DNA of 64,000 bases from an uncultured Alphaproteobacteria bacterium (GTDB lineage Bacteria > Pseudomonadota > Alphaproteobacteria > HIMB59 > GCA-002718135), in contig CACIQI010000002.1 of assembly GCA_902588745.1 (NCBI GenBank), positions 1 to 64,000 of the forward strand, written 5' to 3'. The translations under genes and the position numbers were made by a program. Numbering within the stretch: position 1 is the first letter of the stretch; every line of letters starts with the position of its first letter. Positions 1-8,474 of the stretch are shown one piece after another. The notes below the pieces were generated by a model, which was given only the letters and a program-made list of their open reading frames with translations, made no database searches and was not told the origin of the DNA.

Positions 1-3
1 ATT

Positions 4-2109
4 ATGTTAAAAAAAAATACTGCTTATAACTATGCAAACAGGGAATTGTCTTGGCTAAAATTCAATGAAAGAGTTTTAAGTCAGACATCTGATAGTAAAA
101 TTCCACTTTTAGAAAGGGTTAGATTTTTATCAATAGCATTCTCTAATTTAGATGAATTTTTTATGGTTAGAGTAGCAGGATTGAATGTTCAAAAATTTTC
201 ACGAAATAAAAGTTTTGATGGATTAACACCACAACAACAACTCAAGCTGATAGATAAAGAAACATCGAAAATGATTTCAAATATAAAATCAATATGGATA
301 GATTTACTAAGAGAGCTTTCAGAAAACAAAATCCATATAGATGTAGAAAAAACACTGAAAACAAAAGATAAAACATTTATTAAAAATTATTTAGAAGAAA
401 ATAATTGGGGGGTTTTAACGCCAATTATTATTGATCCATCTCACCCATTTCCTTTTATACCAAATAAAGAAACAACCTTAGTATGTCGTTTAATAAATAA
501 TAAAAAAACTTTTTATGGAATACTGAGAGTGCCAGAGGGATTAGAAAAATTTATTAAATTACCTGGTAAAAAAATACGTTTTGTATCTATGGAGACAGCC
601 CTACTTATTTCTTTAAAAGAAATTTTCCAGTGTGATAGGGTTTTGGATAAAGGTGTTTTTAGACCAATTAGGAATAGTGAATTAGAATTAGGAGGTGAAG
701 GAGAAGATTTATTTTTAGTATTTCAAAAAGCTATTTTTGAGAGAAGAAGACAAGAGGTAATAAGAATTGATTTTGATGAAAGTATATCTAGTCACTTAAT
801 TAAATTCATAAATAAAAAACTTAACTATAAGGATGTAAATACATATAAACTGCCAATACCCGTTAATCTTTCGAGTATAGAGTCAATTTTTTTGAAAGAT
901 TTTAAAAAATTATTATTTCCAAAATTTAAGGTACGGTTTCCTGAAAGAATTAAAGATTTTAAAAATGATTATTTTAAAGCTATAGCAAATAAAGATATTG
1001 TTATTCATCACCCTTTTGAATCTTTTGAAGTAGTGACTCAGTTTATTGATCAAGCTGCAAATGATCCAAAAGTCTTATCAATAAAACATACTTTATATCG
1101 AACTACTGATGACTCACCAATAGAAGCAAGTTTAGTTAGAGCAGCACAAAAAGGAAAATTAGTAACTGTCATTATAGAGTTGCAAGCACGTTTTGATGAA
1201 GAGCGTAACTTAAAATGGGCAAAAGAATTAGAATTAGCTGGAGCGCAAGTTGTTTTTGGCAATATTGATATGAAAACTCATGCAAAAATTACACTTGTAA
1301 CAAGGAAGCAAATGAATTCTGTTGTAAATTACGCACATTATGGAACAGGTAATTATCACCCGAGAAATGCAAGAGTTTATATGGATTTATCTTACTTCAC
1401 CTGTGACAAAACATTAACAAATGATGCTGCAAAAATGTTTAATTATTTAACTAGTTATTCAGAACCAACCACAATAAAAAAAATAGTATATTCTCCAATA
1501 ACTGCAAGAAACAAATTAAATGAACTAATTAGAAATGAAATTACAAATGCTGGAAAAAATAAACCATCTGGAATAGTTTGTAAGTGTAATTCTCTTGTTG
1601 ATAAACAAATTATTGATGAATTTTATAAAGCATCTCAAAAAAATGTAAAAATTGAATTGTTAATAAGAGGAATTTGCTCTCTAATACCTGGTAAAGAAAA
1701 TCTATCGGAAAATATAGTTGTTAAAAGTATAATTGGTCGTTTTTTAGAACATACGAGAATATATTGTTTTTATAACGGTCATAAATTCCCTCATAGAAAA
1801 AATATCTTGTTTATTTCTTCTGCCGATTTAATGCAAAGAAATCTAGATAGGCGGGTTGAAACATTTATTCCTATTGAAAATGAAACTGTACATGAACAAA
1901 TATTAAATCAGATCTTAATTGCCAGTATGACAGATAATACAAATTCTTGGCAAATGTTAAGTAATGGCAATTATCAGAAAAAAGAAATATCAAGCAAAGA
2001 GAAAAAATTTTCCTCTCACAATTTTTTTATCAAAAATCCAAGCTTGTCTGGGAGGGGTTCAGCAAAACTCAAATCTAGAGCTAAGTCTAATTTAAAAATT
2101 GGAAAATAG
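4..2109 (+). CDS. ppk: Polyphosphate kinase 1
   Basis: 701 aa; N-terminal NRELSWLKFNERVL and SNLDEFFMVRVAGL, catalytic-domain YRTTDDSPI, HAKITLV, YAHYGTGNYHPRNARVY typical of PPK1. Confidence 0.97.
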   Translation: MLKKNTAYNYANRELSWLKFNERVLSQTSDSKIPLLERVRFLSIAFSNLDEFFMVRVAGLNVQKFSRNKSFDGLTPQQQLKLIDKETSKMISNIKSIWIDLLRELSENKIHIDVEKTLKTKDKTFIKNYLEENNWGVLTPIIIDPSHPFPFIPNKETTLVCRLINNKKTFYGILRVPEGLEKFIKLPGKKIRFVSMETALLISLKEIFQCDRVLDKGVFRPIRNSELELGGEGEDLFLVFQKAIFERRRQEVIRIDFDESISSHLIKFINKKLNYKDVNTYKLPIPVNLSSIESIFLKDFKKLLFPKFKVRFPERIKDFKNDYFKAIANKDIVIHHPFESFEVVTQFIDQAANDPKVLSIKHTLYRTTDDSPIEASLVRAAQKGKLVTVIIELQARFDEERNLKWAKELELAGAQVVFGNIDMKTHAKITLVTRKQMNSVVNYAHYGTGNYHPRNARVYMDLSYFTCDKTLTNDAAKMFNYLTSYSEPTTIKKIVYSPITARNKLNELIRNEITNAGKNKPSGIVCKCNSLVDKQIIDEFYKASQKNVKIELLIRGICSLIPGKENLSENIVVKSIIGRFLEHTRIYCFYNGHKFPHRKNILFISSADLMQRNLDRRVETFIPIENETVHEQILNQILIASMTDNTNSWQMLSNGNYQKKEISSKEKKFSSHNFFIKNPSLSGRGSAKLKSRAKSNLKIGK

Positions 2110-2118
2110 AATTTAATC

Positions 2119-2167
2119 CCACTCACAATAATTGGACATAAGCAGGAAGAAATAATACTGTGAGTGG
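2119..2167. other. Perfect 9-bp inverted repeat (CCACTCACA / TGTGAGTGG) with 31-nt loop downstream of ppk
   Basis: Read directly; followed by AT-rich tract containing GTAAAAA...TTTTTTAC. Confidence 0.6.
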
Positions 2168-2249
2168 TAAAAAGTATTTAAATTTTATTTTTTACAGACG
2201 TATTAATAGAATATTAAATTTTTATAAATTAAACTAATATTTAAATTTA

Positions 2250-2669
2250 TTAGTTTTCAAATAAATTTTTTAGTTCTTTCAATTTAATAAAAATTGAGTC
2301 TCTTACTTCTCTAAATTTATCTAATTGGTTTGAACTAAAATGATCTGATGCTGGATCATCAAATGGTATTGAAAATATCTGAGCTTTGGAATTTAAAACT
2401 GGACATACCTCTTCTTTACAAAGCGTAAAAACGGTATTTAATTCATCTCTAAATTTTATGTCTAAACTTTCAAAATCTTTTGAATAATGTTTTGATATAT
2501 CAATATCGATTTCACCCATAACCTCGATAGCATTGGGATTAACTTCTTTGGGCACTGATCCTGCACTTTGAATGATACAATTAGGATATAATTTTTTTGC
2601 AATTCCTTCAGCCATTTGACTTCTTGCTGAATTAGCAACACACATAAAAAGAATATTTTTATTTTTCAT
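2250..2669 (-). CDS. Arsenate reductase / low-molecular-weight tyrosine phosphatase family (ArsC, thioredoxin-type)
   Basis: N-terminal ILFMCVANSARSQMAEGIAKK (CX5R P-loop); TLCKEEVCPV and FDDPA motifs. Confidence 0.88.
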   Translation of the reverse strand: MKNKNILFMCVANSARSQMAEGIAKKLYPNCIIQSAGSVPKEVNPNAIEVMGEIDIDISKHYSKDFESLDIKFRDELNTVFTLCKEEVCPVLNSKAQIFSIPFDDPASDHFSSNQLDKFREVRDSIFIKLKELKNLFEN

Positions 2670-2893
2670 GTCAGCAAATAAATATATCCAAAAATAAATA
2701 GTGGGAGTTGTAAACCAAAGTTTGTGAGCAGAGCTCTATCTTTTGTCATATAACCAACAATTGACCAACCAACAGCACCTGTACCGTGAATAATTATGTT
2801 AATTGGATACGCATTTAAATTGGTTAATAATATTCCTGATAAAATTAACGCGGTGCTAAACCACTTAATTCTATTAATTGATAAATCTGTCAT
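2666..2893 (-). CDS. Small hydrophobic membrane protein (75 aa), ATGA overlap with arsC-like gene
   Basis: ORF with two hydrophobic segments, AGGAGA RBS upstream, 4-bp overlap with downstream gene. Confidence 0.7.
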   Translation of the reverse strand: MTDLSINRIKWFSTALILSGILLTNLNAYPINIIIHGTGAVGWSIVGYMTKDRALLTNFGLQLPLFIFGYIYLLT

Positions 2894-2948
2894 ATCTTCT
2901 CCTAAATTCTATAGATTGCGAATATTACACTTTACTTAAAGATAAAGA

Positions 2949-2977
2949 TATTAATCAAATTGTAACAAAAATTTAAC
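2949..2977 (+). promoter_or_regulatory. Pho-box-like direct repeats TATTAAT-CAAA-TTGTAAC-AAAA-ATTTAAC, 11-bp period
   Basis: Exact 11-bp phasing of 7-mers with A-rich 4-bp spacers, upstream of the PhoU-like/PiT operon. Confidence 0.5.
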
Positions 2978-3016
2978 ATTTCTTTCTTTTTTTTTGAAAA
3001 GTTCTATAAGCACGCC

Positions 3017-3679
3017 ATGTTTGGATTAAAAAGTGCATCATTATTTGGTGATACCAAAAAGCTTGAAAGAGAAATTGATGAGTTTGTTGATATTGTCTCT
3101 GAAGTGGGCTTAGTATTTAAATCGATAGTTCCAACTTATCTCAATCATTCCGCCAATGGTAAATTTGAGGAAATGGTTGAAAAAGTTAAAGAAATGGAAA
3201 GTAAGGCCGACAAAATTACGAAAGATGTTGAGCATACTCTTTATGAAGAAACACTAATCCCAGATGCAAGAAGTGATGTGTTACGACTTCTAGAACACAT
3301 CGACGAATTAATTGGAATGTACCAAGGAAATTGCTATCACTTCTCTATTCAAAAACCTAATTTTCCAAAAGAATTTCATGAAGATCTTATTGAGTTAACA
3401 GAGACTGTTGTAAATTGTGTTGAGTCACTTTGTTTGACTGTCCGATCATTTTTTAGAGATATTAAATCTGTTAGAGATAATGCTCATAAAGTAACTTTTT
3501 ATGAAAAAGAATCTGATATAAAATTTAGTGCACTTGCAAGAAGAATTTTTGATTCTGAATTACCTCTAGATCAAAAAATGCATCTTCGATATTTTGTAGA
3601 AAAGATTGATCGTATTTGTGATCAAGCAGAAGACATAGCTGACGAGGTTCAAATTTACGCTATTAAACGCTCCGTTTAA
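3017..3679 (+). CDS. DUF47 / TIGR00153-family PhoU-like phosphate transport regulator
   Basis: 220 aa, MFGL...FVDIVSEVG, EMESKADKITKDVEHTLYEETLIP; directly upstream of PiT. Confidence 0.9.
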   Translation: MFGLKSASLFGDTKKLEREIDEFVDIVSEVGLVFKSIVPTYLNHSANGKFEEMVEKVKEMESKADKITKDVEHTLYEETLIPDARSDVLRLLEHIDELIGMYQGNCYHFSIQKPNFPKEFHEDLIELTETVVNCVESLCLTVRSFFRDIKSVRDNAHKVTFYEKESDIKFSALARRIFDSELPLDQKMHLRYFVEKIDRICDQAEDIADEVQIYAIKRSV

Positions 3680-3685
3680 TTTTCA

Positions 3686-4738
3686 ATGGAAATTACAATT
3701 CTAATTTTTTTATTTGGTGGTCTTTTTTTAGGTTGGTCACTTGGCGCCAATGATGCAGCAAATGTTTTTGGAACTGCTGTTGGAACACGAATGGTTAGTT
3801 TCACAAGTGCAGCAATTATTTGTAGTGTCTTTGTTATTCTAGGTGCAATTATTAGTGGAGCAGGAACAACAGAAACTTTAGGTAAGTTAGGTGCTATTAA
3901 TGCATTACCTGGTGCCTTTGCAGCATGTGTGGCTGCAGGCATATCCGTTTATTTAATGACCAAAGTTGGCTTGCCTGTTTCTACAACGCAAGCGATCGTT
4001 GGAGCAATTGTTGGTTGGAATTTATACACGGGATCTTCGACTAATCTTCAAGTTTTAATTACTATTTTAGGAACATGGATACTCTGCCCTATCATTGCAG
4101 GAGTTATTGCAATGGGTTTATTTACTTTTACAAAAAGAGTTATACTCAATAGAAAATTACATATTCTCAGACTTGATGCCTATACAAGAACAGCTTTACT
4201 TTTAGCGGGTGCTTTTGGTGCTTATAGTTTAGGTGCAAACAATATTGCTAATGTAATGGGTGTCTTCGTACCTATATCACCGTTTACTGATGTTACTATT
4301 GGAAATTTATTCGTCTTTTCCTCAAAAGAACAACTATTTCTGCTGGGTGGTTTAGCCATAGCTGTTGGTGTTTTTACTTACTCGAAAAGAGTTATGTTTA
4401 CCGTGGGTAATGATCTCTTAAAAATGACACCAGTGGCAGCATTTATTGTTGTTATATCGCATTCTATTGTTTTATTTTTATTTGCATCCCAGGGCATAAG
4501 TGCTTTTTTACAATCTATAAATCTTCCTTCTATACCTTTGGTACCAGTATCAAGTTCCCAAGCTGTTGTTGGTGGCGTAATTGGAATTGGTCTTTTAAAA
4601 GGAGGAAAAGAGGTTCAATGGTCAATTGCAGGAAGAATTTCTTTGGGTTGGATGACGCTACCTATAATTGCAGCTTTAATTTCTTTAATTGTTTTATTTA
4701 TTCTAGAAAATATTTTTAATTTAACGGTCTCTTTTTAA
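3686..4738 (+). CDS. Inorganic phosphate transporter, PiT family
   Basis: GANDAANVFGTAVGTRM and GLPVSTTQAIVGAIVGW signature; second repeat GANNIANVMG. Confidence 0.95.
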   Translation: MEITILIFLFGGLFLGWSLGANDAANVFGTAVGTRMVSFTSAAIICSVFVILGAIISGAGTTETLGKLGAINALPGAFAACVAAGISVYLMTKVGLPVSTTQAIVGAIVGWNLYTGSSTNLQVLITILGTWILCPIIAGVIAMGLFTFTKRVILNRKLHILRLDAYTRTALLLAGAFGAYSLGANNIANVMGVFVPISPFTDVTIGNLFVFSSKEQLFLLGGLAIAVGVFTYSKRVMFTVGNDLLKMTPVAAFIVVISHSIVLFLFASQGISAFLQSINLPSIPLVPVSSSQAVVGGVIGIGLLKGGKEVQWSIAGRISLGWMTLPIIAALISLIVLFILENIFNLTVSF

Positions 4739-5259
4739 TTAACTGCTTGATAAGAAAAAATAAAATCTTCTTGGATTTTTGACTCAATAGCTCCTTTTCT
4801 TCTTGATCGTACTAGATCAATAGCTTCTTGTTTTTCATAATTAAATTCAACAAGTAAAATCGCAGCTATAGTGCCAGCTCTTCCTTTTCCTCCACGGCAA
4901 TGTAAAACTATATTTTTACCATCTATCAATTCGTTCTTTAATAAAACTTTTGTTGTTTCCCATTTATATTTAAAATCTTTATCTGGTGCTCCCATGTCAT
5001 AAATGGGTAAATGGTACCAATGTAATTTATGTTCATAAATATTTTTGACAAACAAAGTTTTATCACACAATTTTTCAAATTCGCTATCTTCAACAAAAGA
5101 AGTAATAGAACTACAATTATTATTTTTAAATATTTCTAATTCGTTTGCTAAAATTGTTTCTTCAAATAAACCATTAGAGTTAAGGCCTGGAAAAGAAGTT
5201 AATATAATTTTGCCTGCAAATGACTTAGAGTCAATAAAATCATAATTGCTAAATTGCAT
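4735..5259 (-). CDS. CDKN3/dual-specificity protein phosphatase-like protein
   Basis: PTP signature HCRGGKGRAG; abuts the HD-domain gene with zero spacing. Confidence 0.85.
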   Translation of the reverse strand: MQFSNYDFIDSKSFAGKIILTSFPGLNSNGLFEETILANELEIFKNNNCSSITSFVEDSEFEKLCDKTLFVKNIYEHKLHWYHLPIYDMGAPDKDFKYKWETTKVLLKNELIDGKNIVLHCRGGKGRAGTIAAILLVEFNYEKQEAIDLVRSRRKGAIESKIQEDFIFSYQAVN

Positions 5260-5835
5260 TTACGCTTGTTTAGCTAAAAAAGACTGTCTTGCTTCTTCTA
5301 AATAGGGACGAAAATGTTCAACATCGGGAGTTTTTTTATCTAGAATTTTTGCTAAATCATCAAATCTTCTAAGCTCTACTGCTTCATCCATAAAAGGTTT
5401 GCTTATAAACACATCTGCTTCTTCTTTTGTGAAAGGACCACCTTGAACTTTTAACGAAAGTTTCGATGCTTCTGATAGACTATCATAATAACCTTCTTCA
5501 ACACTTGATAAATATCTTTTTGAGTCAACATGTGCTCTAATTGGTAAAATAACATCCTCACCAAAATATTTTTTTAAAAAATCAGCACCTAAGTTTTCAT
5601 GATGACCATCTTTCCCTTCATGAATGGGATCGCCGTCCTCATAGATAAGGTGGCCAACATCATGCAGTAATGCTGCAGCAATTGTTGGTCCTGGTAATTT
5701 ATGTTTTTCAGCAAGTTCAGCACATTGGAGTGCGTGCTCAAGCTGGGTCACATCCTCATTACCATATTGAATATCAGCACCTTTTGTTTTCAAAAGATGT
5801 AAGAGATAGTCTACAATATTTTCTTCCATTCTCAT
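5260..5835 (-). CDS. Phosphonate-associated HD-domain oxygenase (PhnZ/TmpB-like)
   Basis: QYGNEDVTQLEHALQCAELAEKH, LLHDVGH, HENLGADFL, AHVDSKRYL, KVQGGPFT; a YxxE precedes the first His as in PhnZ. Confidence 0.88.
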   Translation of the reverse strand: MRMEENIVDYLLHLLKTKGADIQYGNEDVTQLEHALQCAELAEKHKLPGPTIAAALLHDVGHLIYEDGDPIHEGKDGHHENLGADFLKKYFGEDVILPIRAHVDSKRYLSSVEEGYYDSLSEASKLSLKVQGGPFTKEEADVFISKPFMDEAVELRRFDDLAKILDKKTPDVEHFRPYLEEARQSFLAKQA

Positions 5836-5923
5836 TTATAATTAACTTATTAGAAAATAAATTCAATTCCAACTTTAATAAGATTGATCAAATTTATAAT
5901 AATATTTATTAAGTAAATATTTA

Positions 5924-7021
5924 ATGGATAAAAAATTATTAACCCCTGGGCCTCTCACGACATCGATGTCAACAAAAGAGGCTATGCTTCATGATTGGGG
6001 TTCGAGAGATACAAAATTTATTGATCTCAATGCATCAATTAGAGATTCCCTTGTTAAATTAATAGACGGTGAAGATAAATATCAATGTGTTCCAATGCAG
6101 GGAAGTGGAACTTTTGCCGTAGAGTCGATGGTAAGCTCTCTTACTCAAAAAGATTCTAAAATTCTGATTCTGATCAACGGTGCTTACGGACAAAGAATGA
6201 AAAAAATGTGCACATATTTAGGGAGAGATTTTATTGAATATGAAGTTGCTGAACATGAAGTACATGACATCAATAAAATTGAAGAGTTAATTGATAGAAA
6301 CAACTTAACACACGTCTTTGCTGTATATTGTGAAACAACATCGGGTATTTTAAATCCTATTGAAGACATTGCAAAATTGGTTGAAGGGAAAAATTTATCG
6401 TTATTCATCGATGCAATGAGTGCCTTTGGTGCATTACCCTTAAGTTCTAAAACAATTACTTTTGATGCTGTAGCCGCTTCATCAAACAAATGCTTAGAAG
6501 GTGTGCCAGGTGTTGGTTTCATTCTTGTTAAAAATGAAGTTATTCAAAATGCAAAAGGTAATAGTCACTCACTAAGTCTAGACTTGTATGATCAATGGCA
6601 AGCAATGGAAAAAAATAAACAATGGCGATTTACACCTCCTACACACGTATTAGCTGCATTCAATCAAGCGATTGAGGAACATAAAGAACAAGGCGGTGTA
6701 GAGGGAAGAGGTAAAAGATATAAAAAAAATTGTGAAATTATTTGTAATGGAATGAAAGAGTTGGGATTTGAGCAACTACTTCCTGATAATTTGCAAGCAC
6801 CAATTATTATTACGTTTAAACAACCTAATGATCCTAAATTTAACTTTGATAAATTTTATAATGCTCTTAGTGAAAAAGATTTTTTAATTTATCCAGGAAA
6901 ACTAACAGTGGCAGAAACTTTTAGAATTGGGTGTATTGGTAATTTAGATGAACAAGACATGATGGATACAATAAAAGCTGTAAAAGAAGTCGTTACTGAA
7001 TTGGGATTAACATTAAACTAA
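5924..7021 (+). CDS. phnW: 2-aminoethylphosphonate--pyruvate transaminase
   Basis: LTPGPLTTSMSTKEAMLHDWGSRD, MQGSGTFAVESM, SSNKCLEGVPGVGF. Confidence 0.96.
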   Translation: MDKKLLTPGPLTTSMSTKEAMLHDWGSRDTKFIDLNASIRDSLVKLIDGEDKYQCVPMQGSGTFAVESMVSSLTQKDSKILILINGAYGQRMKKMCTYLGRDFIEYEVAEHEVHDINKIEELIDRNNLTHVFAVYCETTSGILNPIEDIAKLVEGKNLSLFIDAMSAFGALPLSSKTITFDAVAASSNKCLEGVPGVGFILVKNEVIQNAKGNSHSLSLDLYDQWQAMEKNKQWRFTPPTHVLAAFNQAIEEHKEQGGVEGRGKRYKKNCEIICNGMKELGFEQLLPDNLQAPIIITFKQPNDPKFNFDKFYNALSEKDFLIYPGKLTVAETFRIGCIGNLDEQDMMDTIKAVKEVVTELGLTLN

Positions 7022-7028
7022 CAAAATA

Positions 7029-7661
7029 ATGACAATAGAAATTGAAATACCTTTAGTTAAAGCAACAAATGAAAATCTTAAAGGATATGGGTATTTAATC
7101 GATAGTTTTGAAAATAGTGATATTGAAATTGTTACTTGGCCAAAACAAGGATGGCGCGACATAGAAGAGGGAACAGGAAATGAAGGTGGAACTACCGAAG
7201 GTTCTTTTGATACCTGGTGGCAAGGTGACGTGCTTTATGGGCAAAATAATGCTGTTCAACATAAGAGCGATTATGAAGTAGATGGAAAATATATACTGGG
7301 TTATGCCAATAATCCTGATCAAGAATTACAAAAAGATAAATATACAGATCCAACAAAAATTTTTTTATGGCATGCAAATTATCATCCTGATGGAGGTCAG
7401 CTTTTCTTTCCTGAAGAAAATAAACCATTTATTTGTCCTTTAGCCTTACCGACAGACGACATTGAACCAGAACATTTTAAAGCATTTTATTGTGACGGAT
7501 CAAAAGGTTTGTATATTCATCCAAATATTTGGCATGAAGGGGTGTTTCCAGTTACAGAAAAACAATCGTTTCAAGGAAAACAAGGTAAAGTACATGCAAG
7601 AGTTAGCATCGACTTAAAAGAGGAATTTAATAAGTATATTTATTTTAAAACTGCGATCTAA
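7029..7661 (+). CDS. Ureidoglycolate lyase-like (AllA-family) cupin protein
   Basis: HPDGGQLFFP and GLYIHPNIWHEGVFPV resemble AllA; cotranscribed with phnW. Confidence 0.7.
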   Translation: MTIEIEIPLVKATNENLKGYGYLIDSFENSDIEIVTWPKQGWRDIEEGTGNEGGTTEGSFDTWWQGDVLYGQNNAVQHKSDYEVDGKYILGYANNPDQELQKDKYTDPTKIFLWHANYHPDGGQLFFPEENKPFICPLALPTDDIEPEHFKAFYCDGSKGLYIHPNIWHEGVFPVTEKQSFQGKQGKVHARVSIDLKEEFNKYIYFKTAI

Positions 7662-7681
7662 TTATAAATTTATATTTAATA

Positions 7682-8470
7682 ATGAAAATTATTCACCTTT
7701 CAGACCCTCATATTTATATAGATAAGATTCATGGCATAGATCCTGTCAGTAAATTTAAAAAAGCATTAACTCATATAAAAAATAATCATGGTGATGCAGA
7801 TTTATTTGCCATCACTGGTGATATTACAGACTTAGGTGATAAAGATTCTTATCAGTTATTTTTAAAAATAATTGATGAAGCAGGTCTGCCGAAGAATTTA
7901 AATCCTCAACTAATTATAGGTAATCATGATAACAGAGATGAATTTAAAATAAACTTTCCTAATATTGAAACCGATCCAAATGGATTTATTCAATACTTTA
8001 AGGATATAGATAATAAACGTTTAATTTTTATAGATACTAATCTGATTAACACTCACCAAGGACATTATTGTGAAGAGAGGCAAGAATGGTTAAATAATAT
8101 TTTAAGTAAGACTAATACGGATACGTACATCTTTATGCATCATAATCCACTGGCATTAGTAAAAGAGGAAAGTGATGGAATAGGATTACAACAAAAAAAA
8201 GAGTTTCAACAAATTTTAACTAAAAATAATAAGATAATAAAACATATTTTTTTTGGTCATCAACACATTACAAGTTCTGGCTCTTATTGTGGTATTACTT
8301 TTTCCTCCCCAAGAAGTACTTGGTCTCCTCTAATACCTAACTTCTCAAATGAATATCGTTTAGGAACGGCTAATACAGATACAAATTATAATGTTGCAAT
8401 AATTCGATCTGACGCCTTAATTATTCATACAGAGGATTTTTTAAAAACAGAAGTTAATTGGTTTAAATAA
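7682..8470 (+). CDS. Calcineurin-like metallophosphoesterase (CpdA/GpdQ-like)
   Basis: LSDPHIY, ITGDITDLGD, IGNHDNRDEF, FMHHNP, FFGHQH. Confidence 0.9.
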   Translation: MKIIHLSDPHIYIDKIHGIDPVSKFKKALTHIKNNHGDADLFAITGDITDLGDKDSYQLFLKIIDEAGLPKNLNPQLIIGNHDNRDEFKINFPNIETDPNGFIQYFKDIDNKRLIFIDTNLINTHQGHYCEERQEWLNNILSKTNTDTYIFMHHNPLALVKEESDGIGLQQKKEFQQILTKNNKIIKHIFFGHQHITSSGSYCGITFSSPRSTWSPLIPNFSNEYRLGTANTDTNYNVAIIRSDALIIHTEDFLKTEVNWFK

Positions 8471-8474
8471 AAAA

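Noticed and set aside
1050-1262. Minus-strand ORF inside ppk
   Set aside because: Antisense shadow of a clear conserved gene; no homology-like motifs or RBS.
3676-3942. 88-aa minus-strand ORF opposite PiT
   Set aside because: Antisense to a conserved transporter; low-complexity Ala/Pro-rich translation.
5836-5923. Possible Pho box between the HD gene and phnW
   Set aside because: Only weak AT-rich partial repeats; no clear 11-bp-phased half-sites.
6184-6522. 112-aa minus-strand ORF opposite phnW
   Set aside because: Shadow ORF of a conserved gene.
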